Below are positions 26,131-33,336 of a stretch of DNA of 64,000 bases, piece after piece; position 1 is the stretch's first letter; each line of letters begins with the position of its first letter. Both the position numbers and the translations under genes were made by a program. The notes under the pieces are model-generated. The model was not told where the DNA came from, ran no database searches, and saw only the letters and a list, made by a program, of their open reading frames with translations. Source of the DNA: Variovorax fucosicus (GTDB lineage Bacteria > Pseudomonadota > Gammaproteobacteria > Burkholderiales > Burkholderiaceae_C); contig NZ_JASZYU010000001.1 in the NCBI RefSeq assembly GCF_030316825.1, positions 620,001 to 684,000 on the forward strand, given 5' to 3'.

Positions 26131-26655
26131 ATGAAAATGATAGCGCTCGATGCTCCACTCCGCAGCCGCCGCATGCGCCTGGCCCATGCACTGGCACTGG
26201 CCGCCGCCTGCCTGCTTGCCACCGCCTGCACGGCACCCCGCGGCCCGGGTCGGGCGCCGTCGTCCGTGTCCTATCCGACGCTGTCGCCCGAACAGGCGGG
26301 CGATATCGCGATTCACGCCCTCGGCCTGGTCGGCACACCCTACCGCTACGGTGGCAACACGCCTGACAGCGGCTTCGACTGCAGCGGGCTGATCGGCTAT
26401 GTCTATCGCAGCCGCGCCGGGGTGGCCCCGCCGCGCACCGTGGCCGAGCTGGACGGCTTCGGCCAGCCGGTCGGCATGGGGGAGCTGCGCACCGGCGATC
26501 TCGTGCTCTTCGGCAGTGGCCGGCCCACGCACGCCGGCATCTACGTGGGCGACGGGCGCTTCGTCCATGCACCCTCCACCGGCGGCGAGGTGCGGCTGGA
26601 TCGCCTGGCCGGCGTCTACTGGTCGCGCCAGACCGTCTCGGTTCGCCGGCCCTGA
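26131..26655 (+). CDS. NlpC/P60 (C40) cell-wall endopeptidase, probable lipoprotein
   Basis: A 174-residue peptidoglycan hydrolase cutting stem peptides. The N-terminal signal (core LALAAACLLATAC, 33-residue leader) ends at a Cys in LLATACTAP that fits a lipobox loosely. The NlpC/P60 domain follows: YRYGGNTPDSGFDCSGLIGYVYR with the nucleophile Cys, PTHAGIYVGDGRFVHAPS with the catalytic His. ATG at 26131 is used; ATG at 26173 also gives a good signal. It sits between two inverted riboswitch copies and seems unrelated to the purine genes around it. Confidence 0.88.
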   Translation: MKMIALDAPLRSRRMRLAHALALAAACLLATACTAPRGPGRAPSSVSYPTLSPEQAGDIAIHALGLVGTPYRYGGNTPDSGFDCSGLIGYVYRSRAGVAPPRTVAELDGFGQPVGMGELRTGDLVLFGSGRPTHAGIYVGDGRFVHAPSTGGEVRLDRLAGVYWSRQTVSVRRP

Positions 26656-26690
26656 AGCCGGCGCTGGCATGCCTCGTGCATCACGGTCGG

Positions 26691-26756
26691 CAAGAGTAGA
26701 AGCGTTCAGCAGCGCACGCACCATCGATGTGCGCCGCCCGGAAATTGCTCTTGAAG
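26691..26756 (+). promoter_or_regulatory. NMT1-motif RNA (xanthine/uric acid riboswitch), copy 2
   Basis: P1 is CAAGAG (26691-26696) paired with CTCTTG (26748-26753). The conserved strands are TAGAAGCGTTCAGC and GCCCGGAAATTG. The variable arm between them forms its own stem, GCGCAC (26712-26717) with GTGCGC (26729-26734). The two strands are almost identical to copy 1 while the middle differs in length (28 against 9 bases), which is what a conserved RNA fold predicts and a protein operator does not. It heads the transcript of an NMT1-family binding protein, the gene type that gave this RNA motif its name. Confidence 0.78.
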
Positions 26757-26793
26757 CGCCCCTCTTTCTGCTCCGTGCCCGAGGGGATTCAAG
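26750..26793 (+). promoter_or_regulatory. Alternative hairpin, probable expression platform of riboswitch copy 2
   Basis: CTTGAA (26750-26755) plus CCCCTC (26759-26764) can pair with GAGGGG (26781-26786) plus TTCAAG (26788-26793). The first strand overlaps the 3' half of riboswitch stem P1, so this hairpin and the ligand-bound fold exclude each other. There is no T-run after it, so control of translation or of an unstable message is more likely than classical termination. The ribosome site AAGGTG at 26807-26812 lies just downstream. Confidence 0.55.
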
Positions 26794-26818
26794 ACCTGAG
26801 ATTTCCAAGGTGCCTCCC

Positions 26819-27850
26819 ATGCAACGCCGTTCCTTTCTTGTTGTCGCCAGCAGCGCTGCCGCCGTTGCCGCTGCCCCCTCCGTGTTCGCCCAGAGCGGCA
26901 AGCTCGTGCCGCTGAAGTTCACGCTCGACTTCCGCATCAACGGCCAGACCGCGCCGTTCTTCCTGGCCCACAGCAAGGGCTACTACAAGGACGAGGGACT
27001 CGACGTCACGATCGACACCGGCGCCGGCTCCGTCGCCTCCATCACACGCATCGCCAGCGGCGTCTACCAGTTGGGCCTGGGCGACATCAGCTCGCTGGTG
27101 GAATTCAACGCACAGAACCCAGGCACGCCGGTGGTGCAGGCGGTGTACCAGTACTACAACCGCGCGCCCTTCGTGATCATCGGTCGCAAGGATCGCGGCG
27201 TGACCGGGGACTTCAGGAGCCTGCAGGGCAAGAAGGTCGCGGCCGCCGCAGTGGAGTCGACGCGCCGCGCCTGGCCCATGGTGGCGCGCAAGCAAGGTAT
27301 GAAGGCCGACGCCTTCACCTGGCAGACCACGGACTTCAGCGCGCGCGACAACGTCATGGTGCGCGGCGACGTCGATGCCGCCACCTACTTCCACGATTCG
27401 GCCATCTCGCTGTTCGCACGCATGAAGATCGACGATCTGTCGTTGCTCAAGTACGCCGATGCGGGCGTCAACCTCTACGGCAACGCGATCCTCGCCAGCA
27501 GCAACCTGATCGCGCAGAACCCGAAGGCCGTGGCAGCCTTCCTGCGCGCCACCAATCGCGCGATCGTCGAGACCTTTGCCAACCCCGGGCCGTCGATCGC
27601 GGCCATGCGCCAGCGCGAGCCGATCCTCGACGAGAAGATCGAGCTGGATCGCTGGAGCGTCACGGCCCAGTACGTCGGCGCGGCCGACACGCGCGCCCAT
27701 GGGCTGGGCGACATCCGCAAGCTCACGCTCGAACAGCAGGTCGACGAGGTGGTCGACGTGTTCGGGCTCAAGGTCAAGCCCTCGGCCGACGCCATCTTCA
27801 ACACCTCGATGCTGCCGCCGCGCAGCGAACGCATGATCATCAAGGCATGA
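26819..27850 (+). CDS. NMT1-family (SsuA/TauA/ThiY-like) ABC substrate-binding protein, probable purine ligand
   Basis: A 343-residue periplasmic binding protein. The N-terminus MQRRSFLVVASS has a twin-arginine-like motif and a signal ending FAQ. The mature start VPLKFTLDFRINGQTAPFFLAHSKGYYKDEGLDV is the NMT1/THI5-like pattern. A xanthine-type riboswitch precedes it and a guanine-deaminase-like gene overlaps its end (ATGA), so a purine or its breakdown product is the likely ligand. No permease or ATPase is next to it, unlike most operons of this class, so it must use components encoded elsewhere. Confidence 0.85.
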   Translation: MQRRSFLVVASSAAAVAAAPSVFAQSGKLVPLKFTLDFRINGQTAPFFLAHSKGYYKDEGLDVTIDTGAGSVASITRIASGVYQLGLGDISSLVEFNAQNPGTPVVQAVYQYYNRAPFVIIGRKDRGVTGDFRSLQGKKVAAAAVESTRRAWPMVARKQGMKADAFTWQTTDFSARDNVMVRGDVDAATYFHDSAISLFARMKIDDLSLLKYADAGVNLYGNAILASSNLIAQNPKAVAAFLRATNRAIVETFANPGPSIAAMRQREPILDEKIELDRWSVTAQYVGAADTRAHGLGDIRKLTLEQQVDEVVDVFGLKVKPSADAIFNTSMLPPRSERMIIKA

Positions 27851-28368
27851 ATCCACGGAACACCACCGCCCTCCCCGAAGAAACCGCACTCGACGAACGC
27901 GACGGCCGCTACCTGCGCAAGGCCATCGGCTGGTCGCACGCGGCCGCACGCCGCGGCAATCGCCCGTTCGGCGCCGTGATCGTCTCGGCCGCCAACGAGA
28001 TCATCTGCGAGGCCTACAACAGCACCGCCGAAACCGGCGACTGCACCGCCCATGCCGAAACCAACGCAGTGCGCGCGCTGGCCGGCAAGGGCCTCTCGCG
28101 CGAGGAGCTGGCCGGCGCCACGATCTACGCATCGGGCGAGCCCTGCGTGATGTGCGCCGGCGCGATCTTCTGGTCGAACATCCGCCGCGTGGTGTTCGGC
28201 ATCGATGCCGAGCGGCTGCGCGTGTTCCGCGGCGAGCGGCAGGATCAGCGCGACGCCGAACTGTCGTGCCGCGATGTGTTCCGCGCCTCTCCACACGACA
28301 TCGAATGCATCGGGCCAGCCTTGATCGACGAGGCCAGCGCGGCGCACGTGGGCGCCTGGAAAGCCTGA
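27847..28368 (+). CDS. Nucleoside/nucleobase deaminase, guanine deaminase-like
   Basis: A 173-residue zinc enzyme of the cytidine-deaminase superfamily. The zinc ligand and proton shuttle are His69 and Glu71 in TAHAETNAVRAL; the other ligands are Cys100 and Cys103 in GEPCVMCAGAIFW. Length and motifs resemble bacterial guanine deaminase (GuaD), which turns guanine into xanthine, though other base deaminases look alike. The ATGA overlap with the binding-protein gene and the upstream xanthine-type riboswitch both support a purine role. Confidence 0.82.
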   Translation: MNPRNTTALPEETALDERDGRYLRKAIGWSHAAARRGNRPFGAVIVSAANEIICEAYNSTAETGDCTAHAETNAVRALAGKGLSREELAGATIYASGEPCVMCAGAIFWSNIRRVVFGIDAERLRVFRGERQDQRDAELSCRDVFRASPHDIECIGPALIDEASAAHVGAWKA

Positions 28369-28400
28369 GGCCGCAGCAGGCCGGCCGCTAGACTCCACGG

Positions 28401-29231
28401 ATGCCTTGGCACGCCCGTCTCCAACTCGACTACCAGCACGAATCCAGCCGCAGCGTCGCACGCTTTCGCCATGACGGGCCGCTGCGCATCCTGCAAAGCC
28501 TCTACCCCGAGGGCAACGCGGTCTGCCACAACGTGCTGGTGCATCCGCCGGGCGGACTGGTCGGCGGCGACACGCTGGAGATCGACGTCACGGGCGCACC
28601 CGGCAGCCACGGCCTGATCACGACGCCGGGCGCCACGCGCTTCTACCGCTCCGACGGCGAACTCGCGTTGCAGCAGACCCGCATCCGGCTCGACGCCGGG
28701 GCGCGGCTCGAATGGTTGCCGCTCGAGGCCATTTGCTACAGCGGCTGCCGCGCCGAGAACCGCTTGCGCATCGAGGCCGCGCCGGGCGCCGAGCTGATCG
28801 GCTGGGACGTCACGGCCCTGGGACTGCCGGGCGCCAAGCTGCCGTTCGACCGCGGCACGCTGCTGCAGCACATCGAGGTGCCGGGCGTCTGGCTGGAGCG
28901 CGGCCGCATCGACGCGAGCGACCACCGGCTGCTGGCAAGCCCGATCGGGCTTGCGGGCCACCGCTGCATGGCGTCGCTGTTCTTCGTGGCGGGCACGCCA
29001 CTCGCCAAGGCGCGACGCGATGCGCTGCTCGACGTCGCGCGCACGCTGATCGACGCGAGCGCGCTGACGGAAAGCGCCGGTGCCACCAGCCCGCACGCCG
29101 GGATCATCGTGCTGCGCGTGCTGGCGCCGGTGGTGGAGCCCGCGATGCATTTGCTGCGCCGCGTCTGGCAGGCCTGGCGCACCGAAATGTGGCAGTTGCC
29201 GGCGTCCACGCCACGCATCTGGGCGATGTAG
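28401..29231 (+). CDS. ureD: Urease accessory protein UreD (orphan)
   Basis: A 276-residue protein needed for nickel insertion into urease, in complex with UreF and UreG. The hallmark stretch DGPLRILQSLYPEGNAVCHNVLVHPPGGLVGGDTLEIDV is near the N-terminus, followed by TTPGATRFYRS and LEWLPLEAICYSG. Usually it stands before ureABC, but here an alpha/beta hydrolase follows and no urease structural gene is in the window. It lies 33 bp after the deaminase gene and may share its riboswitch-controlled message, which would link urea use to purine breakdown. The urt genes are 26 kb away. Confidence 0.92.
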   Translation: MPWHARLQLDYQHESSRSVARFRHDGPLRILQSLYPEGNAVCHNVLVHPPGGLVGGDTLEIDVTGAPGSHGLITTPGATRFYRSDGELALQQTRIRLDAGARLEWLPLEAICYSGCRAENRLRIEAAPGAELIGWDVTALGLPGAKLPFDRGTLLQHIEVPGVWLERGRIDASDHRLLASPIGLAGHRCMASLFFVAGTPLAKARRDALLDVARTLIDASALTESAGATSPHAGIIVLRVLAPVVEPAMHLLRRVWQAWRTEMWQLPASTPRIWAM

Positions 29232-29312
29232 TTACCGCAAGAAATATGGGAGGCGCGGATCGCACGCTTGTGCCAAGCTGCGGGGCCAACCACTGACGAG
29301 GAGTGCATCCGC

Positions 29313-30134
29313 ATGCCCAGCATCACCACCGCCGACGGCACCGAGATTTACTACAAGGACTGGGGCACCGGCCAGCCCATCGTCTTCTCCCACGGCTGGC
29401 CGCTCACGGCCGACGACTGGGACAACCAGATGCTTTTCTTCCTCGCCCAGGGCTTTCGCGTCATCGCGCACGACCGCCGCGGCCACGGGCGCTCGACCCA
29501 GACGTGGACGGGCAACGAGATGGACACCTATGCCGACGACCTCGCCGCGCTCACGGCCGCGCTGGATCTCAAGGACGCGGTGCACGTCGGCCACTCCACC
29601 GGCGGCGGCGAGGTCACGCGCTACCTGGGCCGGCACGGCAGCCAGCGCGTGGCCAAGGCGGTGCTGATCGGCGCGGTGCCGCCCATCATGCTGAAGACCG
29701 CCGGCAATCCGGGCGGCCTGCCGATCGACGTGTTCGACGGCATCCGCGCCGGCGTGGCCGGCAATCGTGCCGAGTTCTACCGCGACATCACGCTCCCCTT
29801 CTACGGCTACAACCGGCCCGGCGCGAAGATCTCCGAGGGTATCCGGCAGCACTGGTGGCTGCAGGGAATGATGGGCGGCATCAAGGCGCACTACGACTGC
29901 GTGAAGGCGTTCTCCGAAACCGACTTCACCGAAGACCTGAAGAAGATCGACGTGCCAACTTTCGTGATGCACGGTGACGACGACCAGATCGTGCCGATCG
30001 GCGCGTCGGGCCTGCTGTCGGCCAAGCTGGTCAAGGGCGCCGAACTCAAGGTGTACCCCGGCCTGCCGCACGGCATGTGCGCGACGCACCCCGACATCAT
30101 CAACGCCGACCTGCTGGCGTTCATCAGGAAGTGA
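29313..30134 (+). CDS. Alpha/beta hydrolase, non-heme chloroperoxidase type
   Basis: A 273-residue hydrolase of standard length for the cofactor-free haloperoxidase/esterase group. The nucleophile is in [13 protein letters not shown], the oxyanion region in [12 protein letters not shown], the acid in [11 protein letters not shown] and the His in PGLPHGMC. Such enzymes show esterase and perhydrolase activity; halogenation in vivo is doubtful. GAGGAG precedes the ATG. A small membrane protein gene follows 5 bp later, in the same direction. Confidence 0.88.
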   Translation: MPSITTADGTEIYYKDWGTGQPIVFSHGWPLTADDWDNQMLFFLAQGFRVIAHDRRGHGRSTQTWTGNEMDTYADDLAALTAALDLKDAVHVGHSTGGGEVTRYLGRHGSQRVAKAVLIGAVPPIMLKTAGNPGGLPIDVFDGIRAGVAGNRAEFYRDITLPFYGYNRPGAKISEGIRQHWWLQGMMGGIKAHYDCVKAFSETDFTEDLKKIDVPTFVMHGDDDQIVPIGASGLLSAKLVKGAELKVYPGLPHGMCATHPDIINADLLAFIRK

Positions 30135-30139
30135 CCGCC

Positions 30140-30652
30140 ATGTTCGGCCTCACCACCCTCGGCGCCATCCACACCGCCATCAGCCTGGTCGCGGTGGCCG
30201 CCGGTCTCATCGCGTTCATTCGCTTCAAGGAAATCCCGCCGGGCCAGACGCTCGGCAAGGTCTACATCTGGGCGACGGTGCTGACCTGCCTCACCGGCTT
30301 CGGCATCTTCCAGCATGGCGGCTTCGGCAAGCCGCACGTGCTGGGCATCGTGACGCTTGCCGTGCTGGCACTGGCGGCCGTCGCTGGCCGCACCGCGCTG
30401 CTGGGCCGCGCCTCGAAGTATGTTGAGACCGTGAGCTACTCGCTGACCTTCTTCTTCCACATGATTCCGGGCGTGACCGAAACCTTCACGCGCCTGCCGG
30501 CGGGTGCGCCGGTGTTCGCGAGCCCCGAGGATCCCGCGCTGCAGAAGGTCGTCGGCGTGCTCTTCGTCGTGTTCCTGATGGGCGCAGCGCTGCAGGTGCG
30601 ACGGCTGCGCGCCGGTGGCGCGGGCGCATCGGTTCGCGGCACCGCCGCCTGA
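30140..30652 (+). CDS. Small membrane protein of unknown function
   Basis: A 170-residue protein with four likely membrane helices: about 5-26 (GAIHTAISLVAVAAGLIAFI), 42-58, 68-88 and 140-158. Several His residues lie near the helix ends (HTAIS, FQHGG, KPHVLG, FFFHMIPG), a layout seen in heme- or quinone-binding membrane proteins, but no motif is decisive. It is probably co-transcribed with the alpha/beta hydrolase. I cannot assign a function. Confidence 0.7.
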   Translation: MFGLTTLGAIHTAISLVAVAAGLIAFIRFKEIPPGQTLGKVYIWATVLTCLTGFGIFQHGGFGKPHVLGIVTLAVLALAAVAGRTALLGRASKYVETVSYSLTFFFHMIPGVTETFTRLPAGAPVFASPEDPALQKVVGVLFVVFLMGAALQVRRLRAGGAGASVRGTAA

Positions 30653-30655
30653 AGC

Positions 30656-30769
30656 TCAGCTCACCGGCAGTTGCTCCGGCATCGGCTCGGGCGGCGGCTC
30701 CGGTGGCGGGCTCAGCGGCGGACTCTGCGATTCGGCGGGTTCGGGTGGCGGGCCGGGTTGGGTGGCCAT
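30656..30769 (-). CDS. Tiny proline-rich protein
   Basis: A 37-residue ORF, MATQPGPPPEPAESQSPPLS and on, in which almost half of the residues are Pro. Its ATG follows the stop of the next gene upstream by one base (TGACATG), and GGAGG lies just before it, so it is probably translated with that gene. It converges with the membrane protein gene. The composition suggests a disordered peptide. No family is recognised, and it could be an accident of GC-rich sequence. Confidence 0.4.
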   Translation of the reverse strand: MATQPGPPPEPAESQSPPLSPPPEPPPEPMPEQLPVS

Positions 30770-30770
30770 G

Positions 30771-30935
30771 TCAGTCCTCCGACGGGATGGCCTTGCCCTG
30801 GCGGCTGCGCTCCCGCCCCAGGTCTTCCATCATCTTCTCGCCGACCTCGTCCTTGCCATCGGAGGGAATGGATTCTTCCTGCGTGATTTCGGGTTCGTCG
30901 TCCGGCGACGGCTTGGGCTTGCTTTGGGTGTTCAT
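30771..30935 (-). CDS. Small acidic hydrophilic protein
   Basis: A 54-residue ORF beginning MNTQSKPKPSPDDEPEITQE and ending GKAIPSED, rich in Glu, Asp and Lys, with the segment VGEKMMEDLGRERSRQGK. GGAGC precedes the ATG by five bases. The composition is that of a small soluble or disordered protein, unlike the random translation of neighbouring frames. It is followed by the proline-rich ORF with one base between. No function can be given. Confidence 0.5.
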   Translation of the reverse strand: MNTQSKPKPSPDDEPEITQEESIPSDGKDEVGEKMMEDLGRERSRQGKAIPSED

Positions 30936-31035
30936 CGATGCTCCTTGATCGAGGCTCCAGCCTGAACCCGGCCGCGCCGCGCTCCGCCCGGCCGAGCGCC
31001 CGATGCGTTGTCAGCCGATGCCGATGCGCGGCCTG

Positions 31036-32184
31036 CTATGCCAGGCTCTTGTTCGGATTGACCAGGTACTTGGTGCCCGTCGCGCGCTGGTTGTAGACCG
31101 CAATCGTGCCGAGGTCGAGCACCTCGGCCAGCGAGATCTCCTTCGAGTAGTGGCTCGCGAAGGTGGTCTTGAGTTCGGCGGCCACGCGCTGCTTGAGTGC
31201 CTGTGCGACTGCCGGGTCGATTTTCTGCAGGAACGGAAACAGCAGCCAGCCGCCCATGCCCCAGGCCATGCCGAAGTTGCGCACAAACTCGGTCGGCCGC
31301 GTGTCCAGGCCACCGTACAGGTACACCTGCTTGTGCGTGGTCGAGCCGTAGCGGCTGTATTCCTTCGCGGTCTTGTTGAGCGCCGCCTCCATGCAGCCGA
31401 GGATCTGGCCGCCGAGCCGGCCGCCGCCAGTGGCGTCGAAGGCGAGGGTCGCGCCGGTCGCGACCAGTGCGTCGGTCAGATCCTGCAGGAAGGTGGGCGC
31501 GCTCGCGTCGCACACGTACTTCGCGCCCATGGCCTTGAGCAGGTCGGTCTGTTCCTGCTTGCGCACGATGTTCACGAGCGCAATGCCGTCCTGCATGCAG
31601 ATGCGGTTGAGCATCTGGCCGAGGTTCGAGGCCGCGGCCGTGTGGACCAGCGCGGTGTGGCCCTCGCGCCGCATGGTCTCGACCATGCCGAGCGCGGTGA
31701 GCGGGTTGACGAAGGACGACGCGCCATCGGCCGGCGTTGCACCCTCGGGCAGCAGCAGGCATTGCGCGACCGGGACGACGCGGTACCGCGAATACATCGC
31801 GCCTGCGATCGCCGCCACCGTTTTTCCGAGCAGCGCCTGCGCCGCGGCCGATGACCCCGCCTCGACCACGACACCCGCGCCTTCGTTGCCGACCGGCATG
31901 GAGTCGTCGAGCCGGCCGGCCATGGCTTTCATTGCGCCTTCAGGCACGCGCGCGGTGACTACCGGCCGGTCGGACGTGCCCGATGCGGTGGCCGTGCCCA
32001 TGTCGGCCGTACCGAACAGCAGGCCGAGATCGGAGGGGTTGAGCGGCGAAGCCTCGACGCGAACGAGCACCTCGTCGGCGCCGAGTTCGGGCAGCGGGAC
32101 GCTCGCCAGCGACAGCTCCAGTTCGCCGCTCTTCTTGATCAGCGAGCGCAGCTGCAGGCCGGTGCGGGGGTTCGGTGTGGTCAT
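31036..32184 (-). CDS. Zinc-independent MDR-type alcohol dehydrogenase / quinone oxidoreductase
   Basis: A 382-residue medium-chain dehydrogenase/reductase. The GroES-like half contains VLVRVEASPLNPSDLGLLFG and GNEGAGVVVEAG, and the NADPH half has LVHTAAASNLGQMLNRICMQDG and LAFDATGGGRLG. The catalytic-zinc Cys and His of true alcohol dehydrogenases are not at the usual places, so a reductase acting on quinones or activated double bonds is likely. ATG at 32184 overlaps the stop of the aldo/keto reductase (ATGA), so both are made from one message. Confidence 0.82.
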   Translation of the reverse strand: MTTPNPRTGLQLRSLIKKSGELELSLASVPLPELGADEVLVRVEASPLNPSDLGLLFGTADMGTATASGTSDRPVVTARVPEGAMKAMAGRLDDSMPVGNEGAGVVVEAGSSAAAQALLGKTVAAIAGAMYSRYRVVPVAQCLLLPEGATPADGASSFVNPLTALGMVETMRREGHTALVHTAAASNLGQMLNRICMQDGIALVNIVRKQEQTDLLKAMGAKYVCDASAPTFLQDLTDALVATGATLAFDATGGGRLGGQILGCMEAALNKTAKEYSRYGSTTHKQVYLYGGLDTRPTEFVRNFGMAWGMGGWLLFPFLQKIDPAVAQALKQRVAAELKTTFASHYSKEISLAEVLDLGTIAVYNQRATGTKYLVNPNKSLA

Positions 32185-33191
32185 CGCGGTGCATCTCCCT
32201 TGCGGTAGTCGGTGGTCAGTTCGTCGAGGCGTTGCTTGAGGTCGGCCGGCAGTTGGTAATCGGCGGCAGCCAGCGTGGCGTCGAGCTGTTCCGGCCGGCT
32301 CGCGCCGAGCAGCGGCGCGGTGATGAGCGGATTGGCCATCACCCATGCGACCGCCAGTGTCGCGAGCGGCACACCGGCTTCGTCGGCCAGCTTGTGCAGC
32401 TGCGCCACGGTGGCAAAGCTGCGCTCGTTCCAGTAGCGATCCTGGTACATGCCGCCGGCCGTGCCGAGCGTGAAGCGCGTGTTGTCTTCGGGCTTGGCGC
32501 CGGGCGCGTACTTGCCGGTGAGCAGGCCGCCGGCCAGCGGGTTGTAGGGGATCACGCCCAGGCCCTCTTCGCCGGCCAGCGGCAACAGCTCGCGCTCGAT
32601 CTCGCGGAACAGCAGGCTGTAGCGCGGCTGCACCGACACGAACTGCGTGAGCTTGTGCAGCGCTGCGATGCCGATCGCCCGCGCGAGCCGGTACGACAGG
32701 AAGTTGGACACGCCGATGTAGCGCGCCCGGCCCGAGCGCACGATCACGTCGAGCGCCTCGAGGCTTTCATCGAGCGGCGTGTGCGGATCGTCGTGGTGCA
32801 GCTGGTACAGGTCGACATGGTCGGTCTGCAGGCGCTTGAGCGAGGCGTCGATCGCATCGAGCAGATGCTTGCGCGAGTTGCCCTGGTCCCACGGGTTCGG
32901 GCCGACCTTGTTGGCCGCCTTGGTGGCGAGGATGAACTGGCTGCGCCGGCTCGGGCCCTGGGCATGCAGCCAGTTGCCGATGATCTCTTCAGTGCGCCCG
33001 GTGGTTTCGACCGTGCCGCCGAGCGGATACACGTCGGCCGTGTCGAGGAAATTGATGCCGCCATCGGTCGCGCGGTCGAGGATGCGGAACGACGTGGCCT
33101 CGTCGGTCTGCAGCCCGAAGGTCATGGTGCCGAGCGCGAGCCGCGACACTTTGAGGCCGGTGCGCCCGAGGCGGGTGATGGGGATGCTCAT
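32181..33191 (-). CDS. Aldo/keto reductase
   Basis: A 336-residue NADPH-dependent oxidoreductase. The family tetrad is visible: Asp and Tyr in NFLDTADVYPLG, Lys in FILATKAANKVG, and His in LYQLHHDDPHTP. GVSNFLSYRLARAIG and the C-terminal PLLGASRPEQLDATL form the usual substrate and cofactor regions. It resembles YajO/Tas-type members. The substrate is unknown. It is transcribed with the MDR reductase and divergently from the MFS transporter. Confidence 0.88.
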   Translation of the reverse strand: MSIPITRLGRTGLKVSRLALGTMTFGLQTDEATSFRILDRATDGGINFLDTADVYPLGGTVETTGRTEEIIGNWLHAQGPSRRSQFILATKAANKVGPNPWDQGNSRKHLLDAIDASLKRLQTDHVDLYQLHHDDPHTPLDESLEALDVIVRSGRARYIGVSNFLSYRLARAIGIAALHKLTQFVSVQPRYSLLFREIERELLPLAGEEGLGVIPYNPLAGGLLTGKYAPGAKPEDNTRFTLGTAGGMYQDRYWNERSFATVAQLHKLADEAGVPLATLAVAWVMANPLITAPLLGASRPEQLDATLAAADYQLPADLKQRLDELTTDYRKGDAPR

Positions 33192-33336
33192 GGGATGTCT
33201 CGCTCCGTGCGCGATGGTGAGCGGGCCATCATAGTCAGCGCAGCGGGATCGTGCTGGCCGGCGCCTCGGCCGGCATTCGGGACTTTGGCCGACAGCGCAG
33301 CCGGGCGCTTCGTCCCTACAGTGCAAGGCCCGGCCC

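Noticed and set aside
26018..26756. Inverted repeats around the NlpC gene read as ends of a mobile element
   Set aside because: There is no transposase or target duplication. Each arm lies in the leader of a neighbouring gene, the arms differ in their middles, and both fold like an RNA, so riboswitches explain them better.
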